Shown here one piece after another: positions 26,929 through 34,569 of a stretch of DNA of 64,000 bases. The number at the start of each line of letters is the position of its first letter. Position 1 is the first letter of the stretch. A program made the translations under genes and the position numbers. The notes under the pieces were generated by a model. It had not been told where the DNA came from, searched no databases, and saw only the letters and a list, made by a program, of their open reading frames with translations. This stretch comes from Muricoccus roseus (GTDB lineage Bacteria; Pseudomonadota; Alphaproteobacteria; Acetobacterales; Acetobacteraceae). The DNA lies in the NCBI RefSeq assembly GCF_900141905.1, contig NZ_FQZF01000028.1, forward strand, positions 1 through 64,000, written 5' to 3'.

Positions 26929-27176
26929 GGAGGGCTCCGCCCTCCACCCGCGAAGGGCCTGAGGCCCTTGGAACCCCGTCTGACTGCCGTGGATGCCCCG
27001 GATTGAAGGGGTCTCTGGTGAAGGGCCTGATTCTACCTTTGCAGTCGCCTCGGGTGATCGACCCGAGGCGCACCGTCAGCCCAGTTATTCCAAACTCGAA
27101 GAAGAAGATGATGGTGAGGGGTCCGGGGAGAGGAAGAACTCCTTCTTCCTCTCCCGGGACAAACCGACAGATCAGA
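26929..27176 (+). repeat. Long intergenic repeat, copy B (H4 missing)
   Basis: This occupies most of the 332-base gap between the SDR start and the 90-aa gene's stop. H1 is GGAGGGC, loop TCC (26929-26945). H2 (26951-26971) has one mismatch. H3 is GCCTCGGGT with a 5-base loop (27047-27069). H5 is a stem of at least 13 bp around GGGAGAGGAAGAA (27123-27158). The H4 segment present in copies A and C is deleted. H5 ends 33 bases from the stop codon of the minus-strand 90-aa gene. Confidence 0.85.
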
Positions 27177-27190
27177 CCGGGATCGCCGTA

Positions 27191-27463
27191 TCAGCTCCTG
27201 CGGCGCAGGCTCCGCAGATTGGCCGAAACCCGGCGATGCGCGGGGCGGGCGGCGGCGGCCATCACCGCGGCGGGGTTTTCGCCCCGCATCGCGGCCGCCC
27301 CGGCCGCCATCCAGCCATCGGCGAAGGCCTTCTGCTTCTCCATCGCCATGCGGGCCAGCTCCGCCCCCGCGCCATCCGGGCGGGCCATCAGGTCGAGGCT
27401 CCGGAGGGTGAAGACCCAGCCGGCCTGCCAGGCGAGGAGACCCCAGCGCGCGGGGTCGGTCAC
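27191..27463 (-). CDS. Uncharacterised 90-aa protein coupled to a peroxiredoxin
   Basis: Not recognised. The GTG start at 27463 overlaps the peroxiredoxin stop (GTGA), so translation is coupled. The sequence starts MTDPARWGLLAWQAGW, is Ala- and Arg-rich, has three Trp in its first 20 residues and a later one in FADGWMAAG, and ends in a very basic RRVSANLRSLRRRS tail. The amphipathic helical pattern (LARMAMEKQKAFADGW) recalls phasin-like or polyhydroxyalkanoate-associated proteins, but this is only a resemblance. Length and codon use look like a real gene. Confidence 0.65.
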   Translation of the reverse strand: MTDPARWGLLAWQAGWVFTLRSLDLMARPDGAGAELARMAMEKQKAFADGWMAAGAAAMRGENPAAVMAAAARPAHRRVSANLRSLRRRS

Positions 27464-27942
27464 AGCTTCGCCAGCACGGCCTCGGCGCTGCTGACCTCGA
27501 AGGCGCCGGGCTGCTCGACGCCAACATAGGTGACCTTGCCGTCCTTCGCGACGAGGGCGAAGCGCTGGGAGCGGACGCCCATCCCGCGGGCCGTCAGGTC
27601 CATCTCCAGGCCGAGCGCCTTGATGAAATTGGCCGAGCCGTCGGCCAGCATCGCCACCTCGTCGGTCACGCCCTGGTCCTTGCCCCAGGCGGCCATCACG
27701 AAGGCGTCGTTCACCGCCACGCAGGCCACGGTGTCCACGCCCTTGGCCTTCAGCGCCGCGGCCTGCTGGACGAAGCCGGGCAGGTGGCGGGCGGAGCAGG
27801 TGGGGGTGAAGGCGCCCGGAACGCCGAACAGCACGGCCGTGCCGGTGCCGAGAAGGGCGGCGGTGTCCACCTCCTTCGGGCCCTCGGGGGTCGCCTGCAT
27901 GATCTTCACGGAGGGGATGGCATCGCCGGTCTGGATGGGCAT
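27460..27942 (-). CDS. Peroxiredoxin, Prx5 type
   Basis: Thiol peroxidase of 160 aa that reduces hydrogen peroxide and organic peroxides. The peroxidatic Cys is C49 in VPGAFTPTCSARHLPGF. ACVAVNDAFVMAAWGK and MGVRSQRFALVAKDG are Prx5/hybrid-type signatures. No glutaredoxin domain is fused. It is divergent from yqgE and coupled downstream to a 90-aa protein. A TTGACA lies about 50 bases upstream. Confidence 0.92.
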   Translation of the reverse strand: MPIQTGDAIPSVKIMQATPEGPKEVDTAALLGTGTAVLFGVPGAFTPTCSARHLPGFVQQAAALKAKGVDTVACVAVNDAFVMAAWGKDQGVTDEVAMLADGSANFIKALGLEMDLTARGMGVRSQRFALVAKDGKVTYVGVEQPGAFEVSSAEAVLAKL

Positions 27943-27967
27943 GGGGGTCCTCGGGTTGCGGGCGCAG

Positions 27968-27996
27968 TTTCGGCGCCCCTTCCGGCCCGCTGTCAA
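27968..27996 (-). promoter_or_regulatory. Candidate promoter of the peroxiredoxin gene
   Basis: The minus strand shows TTGACA (27996-27991), a 17-base G-rich spacer, then CCGAAA, a poor -10. It lies about 25 bases before the ATG at 27942. Included because the perfect -35 recurs before rph, aspS and the SDR gene at 43885. Confidence 0.3.
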
Positions 27997-28063
27997 CACG
28001 CGGTGTCGCGAAGCTTGCCACAAGCGGGTTGCAGCCCCCCTCCCCTGCCGCCATCTTCGGAGC

Positions 28064-28747
28064 ATGACCCGGCGCCCAAAGGACAAGGCTCCCCCGCCCC
28101 CGATCGAGGATGAGGACGAGATCGAGGAGATGGAGGAGCAGTCTCCCCCGATCCAGCTCTCGCGCGTGTCCAAGCCCGGCCCGGCCGAGGAAGGCTGGCT
28201 CGGCGGCCAGATTCTGATCGCCATGCCCAGCATGGAGGACCCGCGCTTCGCCCGGAGCGTGATCTGCCTCTGTGCCCATTCCCCGGAGGGGGCGATGGGC
28301 ATCGTGCTGAACCGCGCGATCGAGAACCTCACCTTCGACGAGCTTCTGAAGCAGCTGGACGTCACCCCCGTCCCGCCGCAGCGGCGCATCCGCTTGCATG
28401 CCGGCGGGCCGGTGGAGGGTGGGCGCGGCTTCGTGCTGCATACGCAGGACTGGTCCAGCGAGGGCAGCCTGACCATCGAGGGCGGCTTCGCCCTGACCGC
28501 CAGCGTGGACATCCTCAAGGCCATCGCCTCGGGCGAAGGGCCGCGCCAGGGGCTGCTCGCCCTGGGCTATGCGGGCTGGGGCCCGGGCCAGCTGGAGAGC
28601 GAGATCCAGCACAATGCCTGGCTCAGCGTTTCACCCGACGAGGCCATCCTCTTCGCCGAGGAGGACCAGGACGCGAAGTGGCGCCGGGCCCTGGCGAAGC
28701 TGAAGGTGGACCCGCTGCTTCTGGTGGATACGGCCGGGCGCGCCTAA
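28064..28747 (+). CDS. YqgE/AlgH family protein
   Basis: Conserved cytoplasmic protein of 227 aa (UPF0301 family). The acidic, disordered N-terminal ~35 residues (EDEDEIEEMEEQ) are an extension. The family core begins at GGQILIAMPSMEDPRFARSVICLCAH, continues with GAMGIVLNR, and has LHAGGPVEGGRGFVLH and LGYAGWGPGQLESEI. Members have been linked to alginate regulation and stress, but the biochemical role is unknown. It lies divergent to the peroxiredoxin gene and upstream of aspS. Confidence 0.92.
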   Translation: MTRRPKDKAPPPPIEDEDEIEEMEEQSPPIQLSRVSKPGPAEEGWLGGQILIAMPSMEDPRFARSVICLCAHSPEGAMGIVLNRAIENLTFDELLKQLDVTPVPPQRRIRLHAGGPVEGGRGFVLHTQDWSSEGSLTIEGGFALTASVDILKAIASGEGPRQGLLALGYAGWGPGQLESEIQHNAWLSVSPDEAILFAEEDQDAKWRRALAKLKVDPLLLVDTAGRA

Positions 28748-28763
28748 AGGGGCGAGCCGAGGG

Positions 28764-28792
28764 TTGACAGGGGGGGGCCGGCTGCCCCTCTT
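28764..28792 (+). promoter_or_regulatory. Candidate promoter of aspS
   Basis: TTGACA (28764-28769) is followed by eight G's. The -10 position, 17-18 bases on, reads CCTCTT and matches poorly. It is 16 bases after the yqgE stop and 62 before the aspS ATG. Confidence 0.4.
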
Positions 28793-28830
28793 GCCGCCCC
28801 GAACGAGACCAGACCCAGGTTCCCCGCACC

Positions 28831-30642
28831 ATGCATGCCTACCGCACCCATACTTGCGGCGCCCTGCGCGCCGCCGATGCCGGCCAGACCGTCCGGCTCT
28901 CCGGCTGGGTGCATCGCAAGCGCGACCATGGCGGCCTGCTCTTCGTGGACCTGCGCGACCATTACGGCCTGACCCAATGCGTGATCCCGCTGGGATCCGA
29001 GGTCTTCGCCGCCGCTGATGGCGTGCGGCCGGAAAGCGTGATCACCGTGACGGGCGAGGTGGTGGCGCGCGAGCCCTCCACCGTGAACCTGCGCCTGGCC
29101 ACCGGCGAGATCGAGCTGCGGGTGCGGGAGCTAGTGGTGCAGTCCGCCGCCGACGTTCTGCCCTTCCAGGTGGCCGCCGATGACGACGCGCCGGAGGAGA
29201 TGCGGCTGCGCTACCGTTTTCTGGACCTGCGGCGGGAGCGGCTGCAGCGGAACATGATCCTGCGCGCCCAGATCATCCACGACATCCGGGAGCGGATGAT
29301 CACCGCCGGGTTCAACGAGTTCCAGACCCCGATCCTGACCAGCAGCTCGCCGGAGGGCGCGCGGGACTTCCTCGTCCCCGCCCGTCTGCATCCGGGCAAG
29401 TTCTATGCGCTGCCCCAGGCCCCGCAGCAGTTCAAGCAGCTGACGATGGTGGCGGGCTTCGACCGCTACTTCCAGATCGCCCCCTGCTTCCGCGACGAGG
29501 CCGGCCGCGCCGACCGCACGCTGATGTTCTACCAGCTCGATGTCGAGATGAGCTTCGTCACCCAGCAGGATGTCTTCGACACGATGGAGCCGGTGATCCG
29601 CGGCACCTTCGAGCGCTTCGCGGGCAGCCGCCCGGTGGATGGCGGCCCCTGGCGCCACATCCCCTATGCCCAGGCGATGCTGGACTACGGCTCGGACAAG
29701 CCGGACCTGCGGAACCCGCTGATCATCCGGGATGTGACGGAGCAGTTCGCGGGCTCCGGCTTCGGCCTCTTCGCCAAGATCGCGGCGGGCGGCGGCGTGG
29801 TGCGCGCCATCCCGGCGCCGGGCGCGGGCGGCAAGCCCCGCGGCTTCTTCGACAAGCTGAACGAATGGGCCCGCAGCCAGGGTGCCGGCGGGCTGGGCTA
29901 TATCGCCTTCGATGCCGATGGCGCGAAGGGCCCGATCGCCAAGAACCTGGAGCCCGAGCGCGTGGAGGCCATCCGCGCCGCCTGCGGCATCGGCCCGGGG
30001 GATGCCGTGTTCTTCGCCGCGGGCAAGGAGGCCGATGCGGCGAAGTTCGCCGGCACCGTCCGCACCCGCATCGGCCAGGAACTGGACCTGATCGAGAAGG
30101 ATGTCTTCCGCTTCTGCTGGATCGTGGACTTCCCCATGTTCGAGCTGAACGAGGAGACGGGCCAGGTGGATTTCAGCCACAACCCCTTCTCCATGCCCCA
30201 GGGCGAGATGGAGGCGCTGGAGAAGCGGGACCCGCTGACCATCCCGGCCTATCAGTACGACATCGTGTGCAACGGCTACGAAATGGCCTCGGGCGCGATC
30301 CGCAACCACAAGGCCGAGATCATGGTGAAGGCCTTCGGGATGGCCGGCTACCCCGAGAGCGCGGTCGAGGAGCGGTTCGGCGGCATGCTGAACGCGTTCC
30401 GCTACGGCGCCCCGCCGCACGGCGGCATGGCGGCCGGCATTGACCGGATCGTGATGCTGCTGGCCGACGAGCCGAACCTGCGCGAAGTGAACATGTACCC
30501 CATGAACCAGCAGGGCGAAGACCTGATGATGGGCGCGCCGAGCACGGTGGAGCCCGGCCGCTGGAAGGAACTGCACATTAAGCCCGACCTTCCGCCCGCG
30601 AAGGATGCCGCGAAGGGTGCAACGGCGCCGAAGAGCGCCTAA
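28831..30642 (+). CDS. aspS: Aspartate-tRNA ligase
   Basis: Class II aminoacyl-tRNA synthetase of 603 aa, bacterial type. The N-terminal OB fold ([23 protein letters not shown]) binds the anticodon. Motif 2 is [10 protein letters not shown], a GAD insertion domain fills the middle, and motif 3 is [16 protein letters not shown]. Length and the GAD domain match bacterial AspRS. Whether it also charges tRNA-Asn cannot be read safely from the sequence. Confidence 0.97.
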   Translation: MHAYRTHTCGALRAADAGQTVRLSGWVHRKRDHGGLLFVDLRDHYGLTQCVIPLGSEVFAAADGVRPESVITVTGEVVAREPSTVNLRLATGEIELRVRELVVQSAADVLPFQVAADDDAPEEMRLRYRFLDLRRERLQRNMILRAQIIHDIRERMITAGFNEFQTPILTSSSPEGARDFLVPARLHPGKFYALPQAPQQFKQLTMVAGFDRYFQIAPCFRDEAGRADRTLMFYQLDVEMSFVTQQDVFDTMEPVIRGTFERFAGSRPVDGGPWRHIPYAQAMLDYGSDKPDLRNPLIIRDVTEQFAGSGFGLFAKIAAGGGVVRAIPAPGAGGKPRGFFDKLNEWARSQGAGGLGYIAFDADGAKGPIAKNLEPERVEAIRAACGIGPGDAVFFAAGKEADAAKFAGTVRTRIGQELDLIEKDVFRFCWIVDFPMFELNEETGQVDFSHNPFSMPQGEMEALEKRDPLTIPAYQYDIVCNGYEMASGAIRNHKAEIMVKAFGMAGYPESAVEERFGGMLNAFRYGAPPHGGMAAGIDRIVMLLADEPNLREVNMYPMNQQGEDLMMGAPSTVEPGRWKELHIKPDLPPAKDAAKGATAPKSA

Positions 30643-30671
30643 GTCAGGGGGCGAACTGGAAAGGCTCCTCG

Positions 30672-31547
30672 ATGCGCCTGCGCTCCCTCCTTGCCGCCAC
30701 CGTCACCCTGAGCGCGGCCCTGGCTCTCACCGGCCCGGCGCCCGCCCAGCCCGCCGCCGCCCCGGCCGCCAACCAGGCCGCCACCCCGGCGCCGGCGGCC
30801 ATGCCGGGGGCGCAGGACATGGTGGCGCATCGCGCCGCCTACCGCCTCACCTTCGACAAGGCGCGCGACAATTCCGACGTGGCACGGGCCGAGGGGGTGA
30901 TGCTCTTCGAGGTGCTCGACGCCTGTGACGGCTGGGCCAGCCGGCAGCGCCTGACGATGCGCCTGCAGGACCGGGACGGGCAGACGCTCGAAACGGCGTC
31001 CGACTACGCCACCTGGGAGAGCAAGGACGGCCGCCGCCTCCGCTTCTCCCTCACCCAGATGACGGCCGGCGCGGTGAGCAACCGCATCTCCGGCGAAGCG
31101 ACGCTGCAGCCCGATGGCTCGGGCGTCGCGAATTACGAGCAGCCGCGCGCGTCGCAGGAGTCCCTGCCGCCGGGCACGCTTCTGCCCATGGCCCATACCA
31201 TCCGTGCCATCGCCGCCGCACGCGCCAGCCAGCGCATGCTCAACGTGCCCCTGATGGATGGCACGAGCGAGGATGGGGCGCAGGACAGCACCACCATTCT
31301 TTCCCAGTGGAACCGGGAGACCGAGGCCAAGCCGCGCTTCCCGCTGCTGGGGAACCAGGAGAGCGGCCGGATGCGGATCGCCTTCTTCGGGAAGGACAGT
31401 AATGGCGGTGGCGCCTCCTCCCCGGATTACGAGGTGGGGCTTCGCTACTATGCCAATGGCGTCGCGGACGAGCTGAACATGGATTTCGGCGAGTTCGCGG
31501 TGAATGGCCGGCTGGAGACGCTGGAGGCGGTTCCAGGCGGCTGCTGA
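30672..31547 (+). CDS. eipB: EipB-type cell-envelope integrity protein (DUF1849)
   Basis: Periplasmic protein of 291 aa. A Sec signal peptide (about residues 1-26, ending PAPAQ) and an Ala/Pro linker precede the DUF1849 core, which starts at VAHRAAYRLTFDKARD. Two cysteines, C85 in LDACDGW and the final residue C291, match the disulfide-forming pair of Brucella EipB, a beta-spiral protein needed for envelope integrity. It lies 29 bases after aspS and is probably read through from it. A strong hairpin follows. Confidence 0.85.
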   Translation: MRLRSLLAATVTLSAALALTGPAPAQPAAAPAANQAATPAPAAMPGAQDMVAHRAAYRLTFDKARDNSDVARAEGVMLFEVLDACDGWASRQRLTMRLQDRDGQTLETASDYATWESKDGRRLRFSLTQMTAGAVSNRISGEATLQPDGSGVANYEQPRASQESLPPGTLLPMAHTIRAIAAARASQRMLNVPLMDGTSEDGAQDSTTILSQWNRETEAKPRFPLLGNQESGRMRIAFFGKDSNGGGASSPDYEVGLRYYANGVADELNMDFGEFAVNGRLETLEAVPGGC

Positions 31548-31557
31548 GGCGGCCAGA

Positions 31558-31586
31558 CCTTGGGGAGGGCTTGGCCCTCCCCAAGG
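31558..31586. terminator. Hairpin after eipB
   Basis: A perfect 13-bp stem CCTTGGGGAGGGC with loop TTG begins 10 bases after the eipB stop. There is no T-tract, so it may act with Rho or as a 3'-end stabiliser. Confidence 0.55.
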
Positions 31587-31608
31587 TTCGCTTCCCAGCG
31601 CAGACCAT

Positions 31609-31644
31609 AAAAAAAGCCCCGGCTGGAAATCTCCAGCCGGGGCT
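31609..31644 (-). terminator. Rho-independent terminator of cspA
   Basis: On the minus strand a perfect 12-bp stem AGCCCCGGCTGG-type (31644-31633/31626-31615) with a 6-base loop runs into seven consecutive T's. This is the clearest intrinsic terminator in the window. It lies 64 bases after the cspA stop. Confidence 0.92.
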
Positions 31645-31679
31645 CAAGGCCCATCGCAGCGATGCGACGGCAGTCGGGG

Positions 31680-31699
31680 GAGCGGCCCGAAGGCCGCTC
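31680..31699 (-). other. UUCG-capped hairpin in the cspA 3' region
   Basis: An 8-bp stem GAGCGGCC is closed by a TTCG loop when read on the minus strand, 9 bases after the cspA stop codon and before the intrinsic terminator. UUCG tetraloops are exceptionally stable, so this probably protects the short mRNA from 3' decay. Confidence 0.6.
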
Positions 31700-31707
31700 G
31701 ACCCTTT

Positions 31708-31914
31708 TCAGGCCTGGCGCAGATTGCCGGCCGAAACTTTGCCCTGCTGGCCGCTGACAACATCGTATTCGATCTTGTCGCCCTCGCGGGGCTCCTGCAT
31801 GCCAGCGCGCTGAACGTCAGAGATGTGCAGGAAGACGTCCTTGGAGCCGTCCTCGGGCTGGATGAAGCCGAAACCCTTGGTCGCGTTGAACCACTTAACG
31901 GTGCCGATAGCCAT
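31708..31914 (-). CDS. cspA: Cold-shock protein, CspA family
   Basis: Single cold-shock domain of 68 aa (OB fold) that binds single-stranded RNA and DNA as a chaperone. It has the start motif GTVKWFNATKGFGFI with RNP1 KGFGFI, and RNP2 VFLHI. The gene sits alone. It has a strong promoter, an unusually long AT-rich leader and a canonical terminator, so it is an independent, post-transcriptionally regulated unit. Confidence 0.96.
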   Translation of the reverse strand: MAIGTVKWFNATKGFGFIQPEDGSKDVFLHISDVQRAGMQEPREGDKIEYDVVSGQQGKVSAGNLRQA

Positions 31915-32082
31915 GGTTTAATTCCGATCAAAAAACGGAAAACCACTAGGCAGTATTGCCTAGCAGATCATCTTCAATTTGAGACGGAAACAAACCAGGA
32001 TCCCAAATGAATGGGCCTGAGAGGCACACCGAAACAACGAACCTGACAAACCCTATATAGGGGGTGTTGCCAATTTTCTCAA
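31915..32082 (-). promoter_or_regulatory. cspA promoter and long 5' leader
   Basis: The minus strand has TTGAGA (32082-32077), exactly 17 bases, then TATATA (32059-32054), the best promoter match in the window. Transcription from about 32047 gives a leader of about 130 bases, in a region far richer in A and T than its surroundings. A 7-bp hairpin CTAGGCA with a 4-base loop (31946-31963) lies about 30 bases before the ATG. Long leaders of this kind act as RNA thermosensors in enteric cspA; that role is inferred here. Confidence 0.75.
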
Positions 32083-32166
32083 GGTTATTCGTGACCGGCT
32101 GCTCCGGGGCTCCCGACCGACGTTATTGCGAACCGCCGCCGGCGCCCTGTCACGCCCCGGCCGCCC

Positions 32167-33378
32167 CTAGAGATTCAGGGCCACGCGCAAGCCGATGGCC
32201 TGGAAGTCGCGATCATCGCCCCCGCGCCGGATGCGCCCGTTCTCATACTGAATTCCGAGGCGGACGGATTCGGTTGGGAACCAGGTGAGCCCGAGGGTCC
32301 ATACATCCTGCCGCGCGCCGCGGCTGTCGGCACGCAGGTCCGCGGTGCTGTAGCGGGCGGCAAGCTCCAGCGCGCCCGGTCCATCCTCCCCCTTGGGGCG
32401 CTTCCAGCTGCCCGTCTCGGCGGACCGCTCCCTCGGGTTGCCGACGAGCGGAAGGGCGGCTTCCGCGTACCAGCCCTCGAAGCGGCGGGTGCCGCCGGCG
32501 GTGGCATCCACCTCCACGCGCTGCCAGAGCGCCTCGACATATAGGGGCCCGAGGCGCCCTGCCAGCTCGGGCCCGGCGGCCCAGGCGCTGTCGGCACCGA
32601 TGGTCCCGCTATCCAGAAAGCGGCGGGAATCCACGCGCAGCTCGGGGTAGTCGCGCAAGCGGATGCTCTCGGGCCCCGGGCTGGTGCCGGGGTGGAACTG
32701 AGCCGCGGCATTCAGCCCTAGCTGCACGTCCAGCCCGGGCAGCAGCGCCACCGCGCGGCCGGCGACGCCCCGCTGCCGGTGGTCATGCGGGGTGGTGGCG
32801 TCGCCGCCCGTCACATAGGCGCTGGCGTTCCAGCGCTCCCCCCGCGCCTCCAGCCCGGCCGCCATCCGCGCGCTGCCGGAGGCGAGGCTGGCGGCGATGT
32901 TGCTGATCGCCGCGCGCTCGAGGAAGGGCAGGTCGAAGGAGGAGCCGGCATATTCCGGGAGGTGCTGCGGCTGGAAGGCGCCCAGGCGGATGGTGCCCCA
33001 GCCAAGGCCGGTATAGGCGACCTGCGCCTCATACAGCTCGCCATAGTCATTGGGGCTGGGACCGCCGAACTCCCAGACGACGCTATAGGTCCATCCGGGG
33101 GCCAGCTGGCCTTCCATGCCCAGCCGGCCGCGACGCAGGTTCACGCCGCTCCGGTACCCTCCGGCCCGATCCTGCCCGAAGAAGGAGCCCGCATCGGCGT
33201 CGAGGCGCAATGTGGGGGTGAGGGTAAAGGCGCCATCGGCGAGGCGAAGGCTCGGCATGGCGCCGCGCCATTCCACGCCGTCGGGCTCGTTCGGTGGCAC
33301 GGCCTCCTGCGCGAGGGCGCTCAAAGGGGCAGCCAAAGGGGCGACCAGCAGGGCGGTGGCGAGCGGGATCAGGCGGAT
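32167..33378 (-). CDS. OprO/OprP-like outer-membrane porin
   Basis: Predicted 16-strand trimeric porin of the phosphate/polyphosphate-selective type. The mature part has alternating strands such as GVNLRRGRLGMEGQLAPGW and YSVVWEFGG, and ends in IGLRVALNL with a hydrophobic C-terminal residue. I start it at ATC (33378-33376), because GGAGG lies exactly 8 bases upstream and the translation then opens with a full signal peptide (RLIPLATALLVAPLA...SALAQ). The first ordinary start codon, TTG at 33336, would leave only a truncated, ineffective signal. A sequencing indel is the main alternative. Confidence 0.75.
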   Translation of the reverse strand: MRLIPLATALLVAPLAAPLSALAQEAVPPNEPDGVEWRGAMPSLRLADGAFTLTPTLRLDADAGSFFGQDRAGGYRSGVNLRRGRLGMEGQLAPGWTYSVVWEFGGPSPNDYGELYEAQVAYTGLGWGTIRLGAFQPQHLPEYAGSSFDLPFLERAAISNIAASLASGSARMAAGLEARGERWNASAYVTGGDATTPHDHRQRGVAGRAVALLPGLDVQLGLNAAAQFHPGTSPGPESIRLRDYPELRVDSRRFLDSGTIGADSAWAAGPELAGRLGPLYVEALWQRVEVDATAGGTRRFEGWYAEAALPLVGNPRERSAETGSWKRPKGEDGPGALELAARYSTADLRADSRGARQDVWTLGLTWFPTESVRLGIQYENGRIRRGGDDRDFQAIGLRVALNL

Positions 33379-33550
33379 CGGCCCATCCTCCGGGTTCCGG
33401 CGGGGTTCATCCCCTGCCCTCCCCCTCCCCTAGCATCCGCCCGCATCGGCATGCCGCGGGGCGGGGATCACGAAGCTGCGGGGCCAGAGGGGTGGGACCA
33501 GAGAGGTGGAGCCGGGGGGGGCCGGGCCGGAGCCCGCCCCCCGCGGGACC

Positions 33551-34021
33551 TCAGCGCCCGCCGGGCAAGGCGGCGATCTTGTCCAGCAGGACAGAGGCCG
33601 CATCGACGCAGGCCCGCGTCGGCTCGCCCTCGGCGCACTGGATGTGGATCTCGGCGTCGCCGCGCTCGACATGGAAGCTGGCGGCGCGGGAGCGCGGGGC
33701 GTGGTGCCACATGTGCATGGGGTAGCCCTCCCCCATTCCGGGGTGCCCATAGCCACCCATCATCCAGGGGCCACGGCCAGGCGGGCCGTCCATGCCGGGG
33801 CCGCGCCCCTCGGGGCCGGGGCCGGGGCCGCGCGGGCCGGGTCCTTCGGCACGCTGGCCAGGAGGACCGGGCGGGGTCTGAGGCATGGGCGCCCGCGCCT
33901 GGGCCGGCGGGGCGCTCGGCGCCGCGGGGGGGGTGGCGGGGCTGGGAGCAGTCTGCGCCAGGGCCAGGCCGGCGGCGCCGGTCAGGACCAGGGTGGCAGC
34001 CAGAAGCGTTGGCTTGTGCAT
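33551..34021 (-). CDS. Secreted Pro/Gly-rich protein, 156 aa
   Basis: Not a recognised family. GGAGG lies 7 bases before the ATG. A clear signal peptide (MHKPTLLAATLVLTGAAGLALAQ) is followed by ~70 residues of low-complexity Pro/Gly/Arg repeats (GPGPRGPGPGPEGRGPG) and a Met/His/Gly patch (MMGGYGHPGMGEGYPMHMWHH). The end is a compact C-terminal segment with two cysteines (IQCAEGEPTRACVDAAS) that may form a disulfide. Met/His clusters in periplasmic proteins often bind copper or other metals, which is a hypothesis here. Confidence 0.7.
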   Translation of the reverse strand: MHKPTLLAATLVLTGAAGLALAQTAPSPATPPAAPSAPPAQARAPMPQTPPGPPGQRAEGPGPRGPGPGPEGRGPGMDGPPGRGPWMMGGYGHPGMGEGYPMHMWHHAPRSRAASFHVERGDAEIHIQCAEGEPTRACVDAASVLLDKIAALPGGR

Positions 34022-34116
34022 CGTGTGACCTCCATTGCCATCGGCATTGCCGTGACCGGCAGGAAGCACTCTGCACGCGACCAAGTTTCCTGTCCGCCGC
34101 CGCGAGATACCAAGGG

Positions 34117-34569
34117 TTACCGGCGCGGCTCGGCGCCCGGGTCCGGCAGGACGGCGCAGGTGATGCGCGAGACGCAGGCGAGGCGGCCATCGGCGCGGCG
34201 GATCTCGGTCTGCCAGACCTGGGTGGAGCGGCCGGTGTGGAAGGGCCGGCACTCCGCCGTCACCTCCTGCCCCTCGGGCACTGGGGCGATGTGGTTGGCG
34301 TTGATCTCGATGCCGACGACATGGAAGCCCTCCGGCACGGCCAGATAGGCGGCGATGCTCCCCAGCGTCTCCGAAACCGCGACGGAGACGCCGCCATGCA
34401 GCACCCGCCAGGGCTGCACATGGCGGTGGTCCACCGGCATGGTGGCGCGGAGGTAGTCCGGCCCGATCTCGGTGATGCGGATGCCGAGAAGGGAGATGGC
34501 GGTGTTCCCCGCCCGGGCCTCCAGGCTCTCGGGGGTGGCGGATTTCTTCCAGAGGGAGGGGGTGCTCAT
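34117..34569 (-). CDS. Hotdog-fold thioesterase (MenI/PaaI-like)
   Basis: Acyl-CoA thioesterase of 150 aa. Motifs are YLRATMPVDHRHVQPWRVLHGGVSVAVSET, where the HGG turn and the downstream Glu form the catalytic site as in YdiI/MenI, and VVGIEINANHI. ATG start; it overlaps the stop of the upstream MATE transporter by four bases. The physiological acyl-CoA is unknown. Confidence 0.87.
   Translation of the reverse strand: MSTPSLWKKSATPESLEARAGNTAISLLGIRITEIGPDYLRATMPVDHRHVQPWRVLHGGVSVAVSETLGSIAAYLAVPEGFHVVGIEINANHIAPVPEGQEVTAECRPFHTGRSTQVWQTEIRRADGRLACVSRITCAVLPDPGAEPRR

Noticed and set aside
26929-27176. Insertion sequence or CRISPR array
   Set aside because: There is no transposase, no terminal inverted repeat of IS type, no evident target duplication, and no regular short repeat-spacer pattern.
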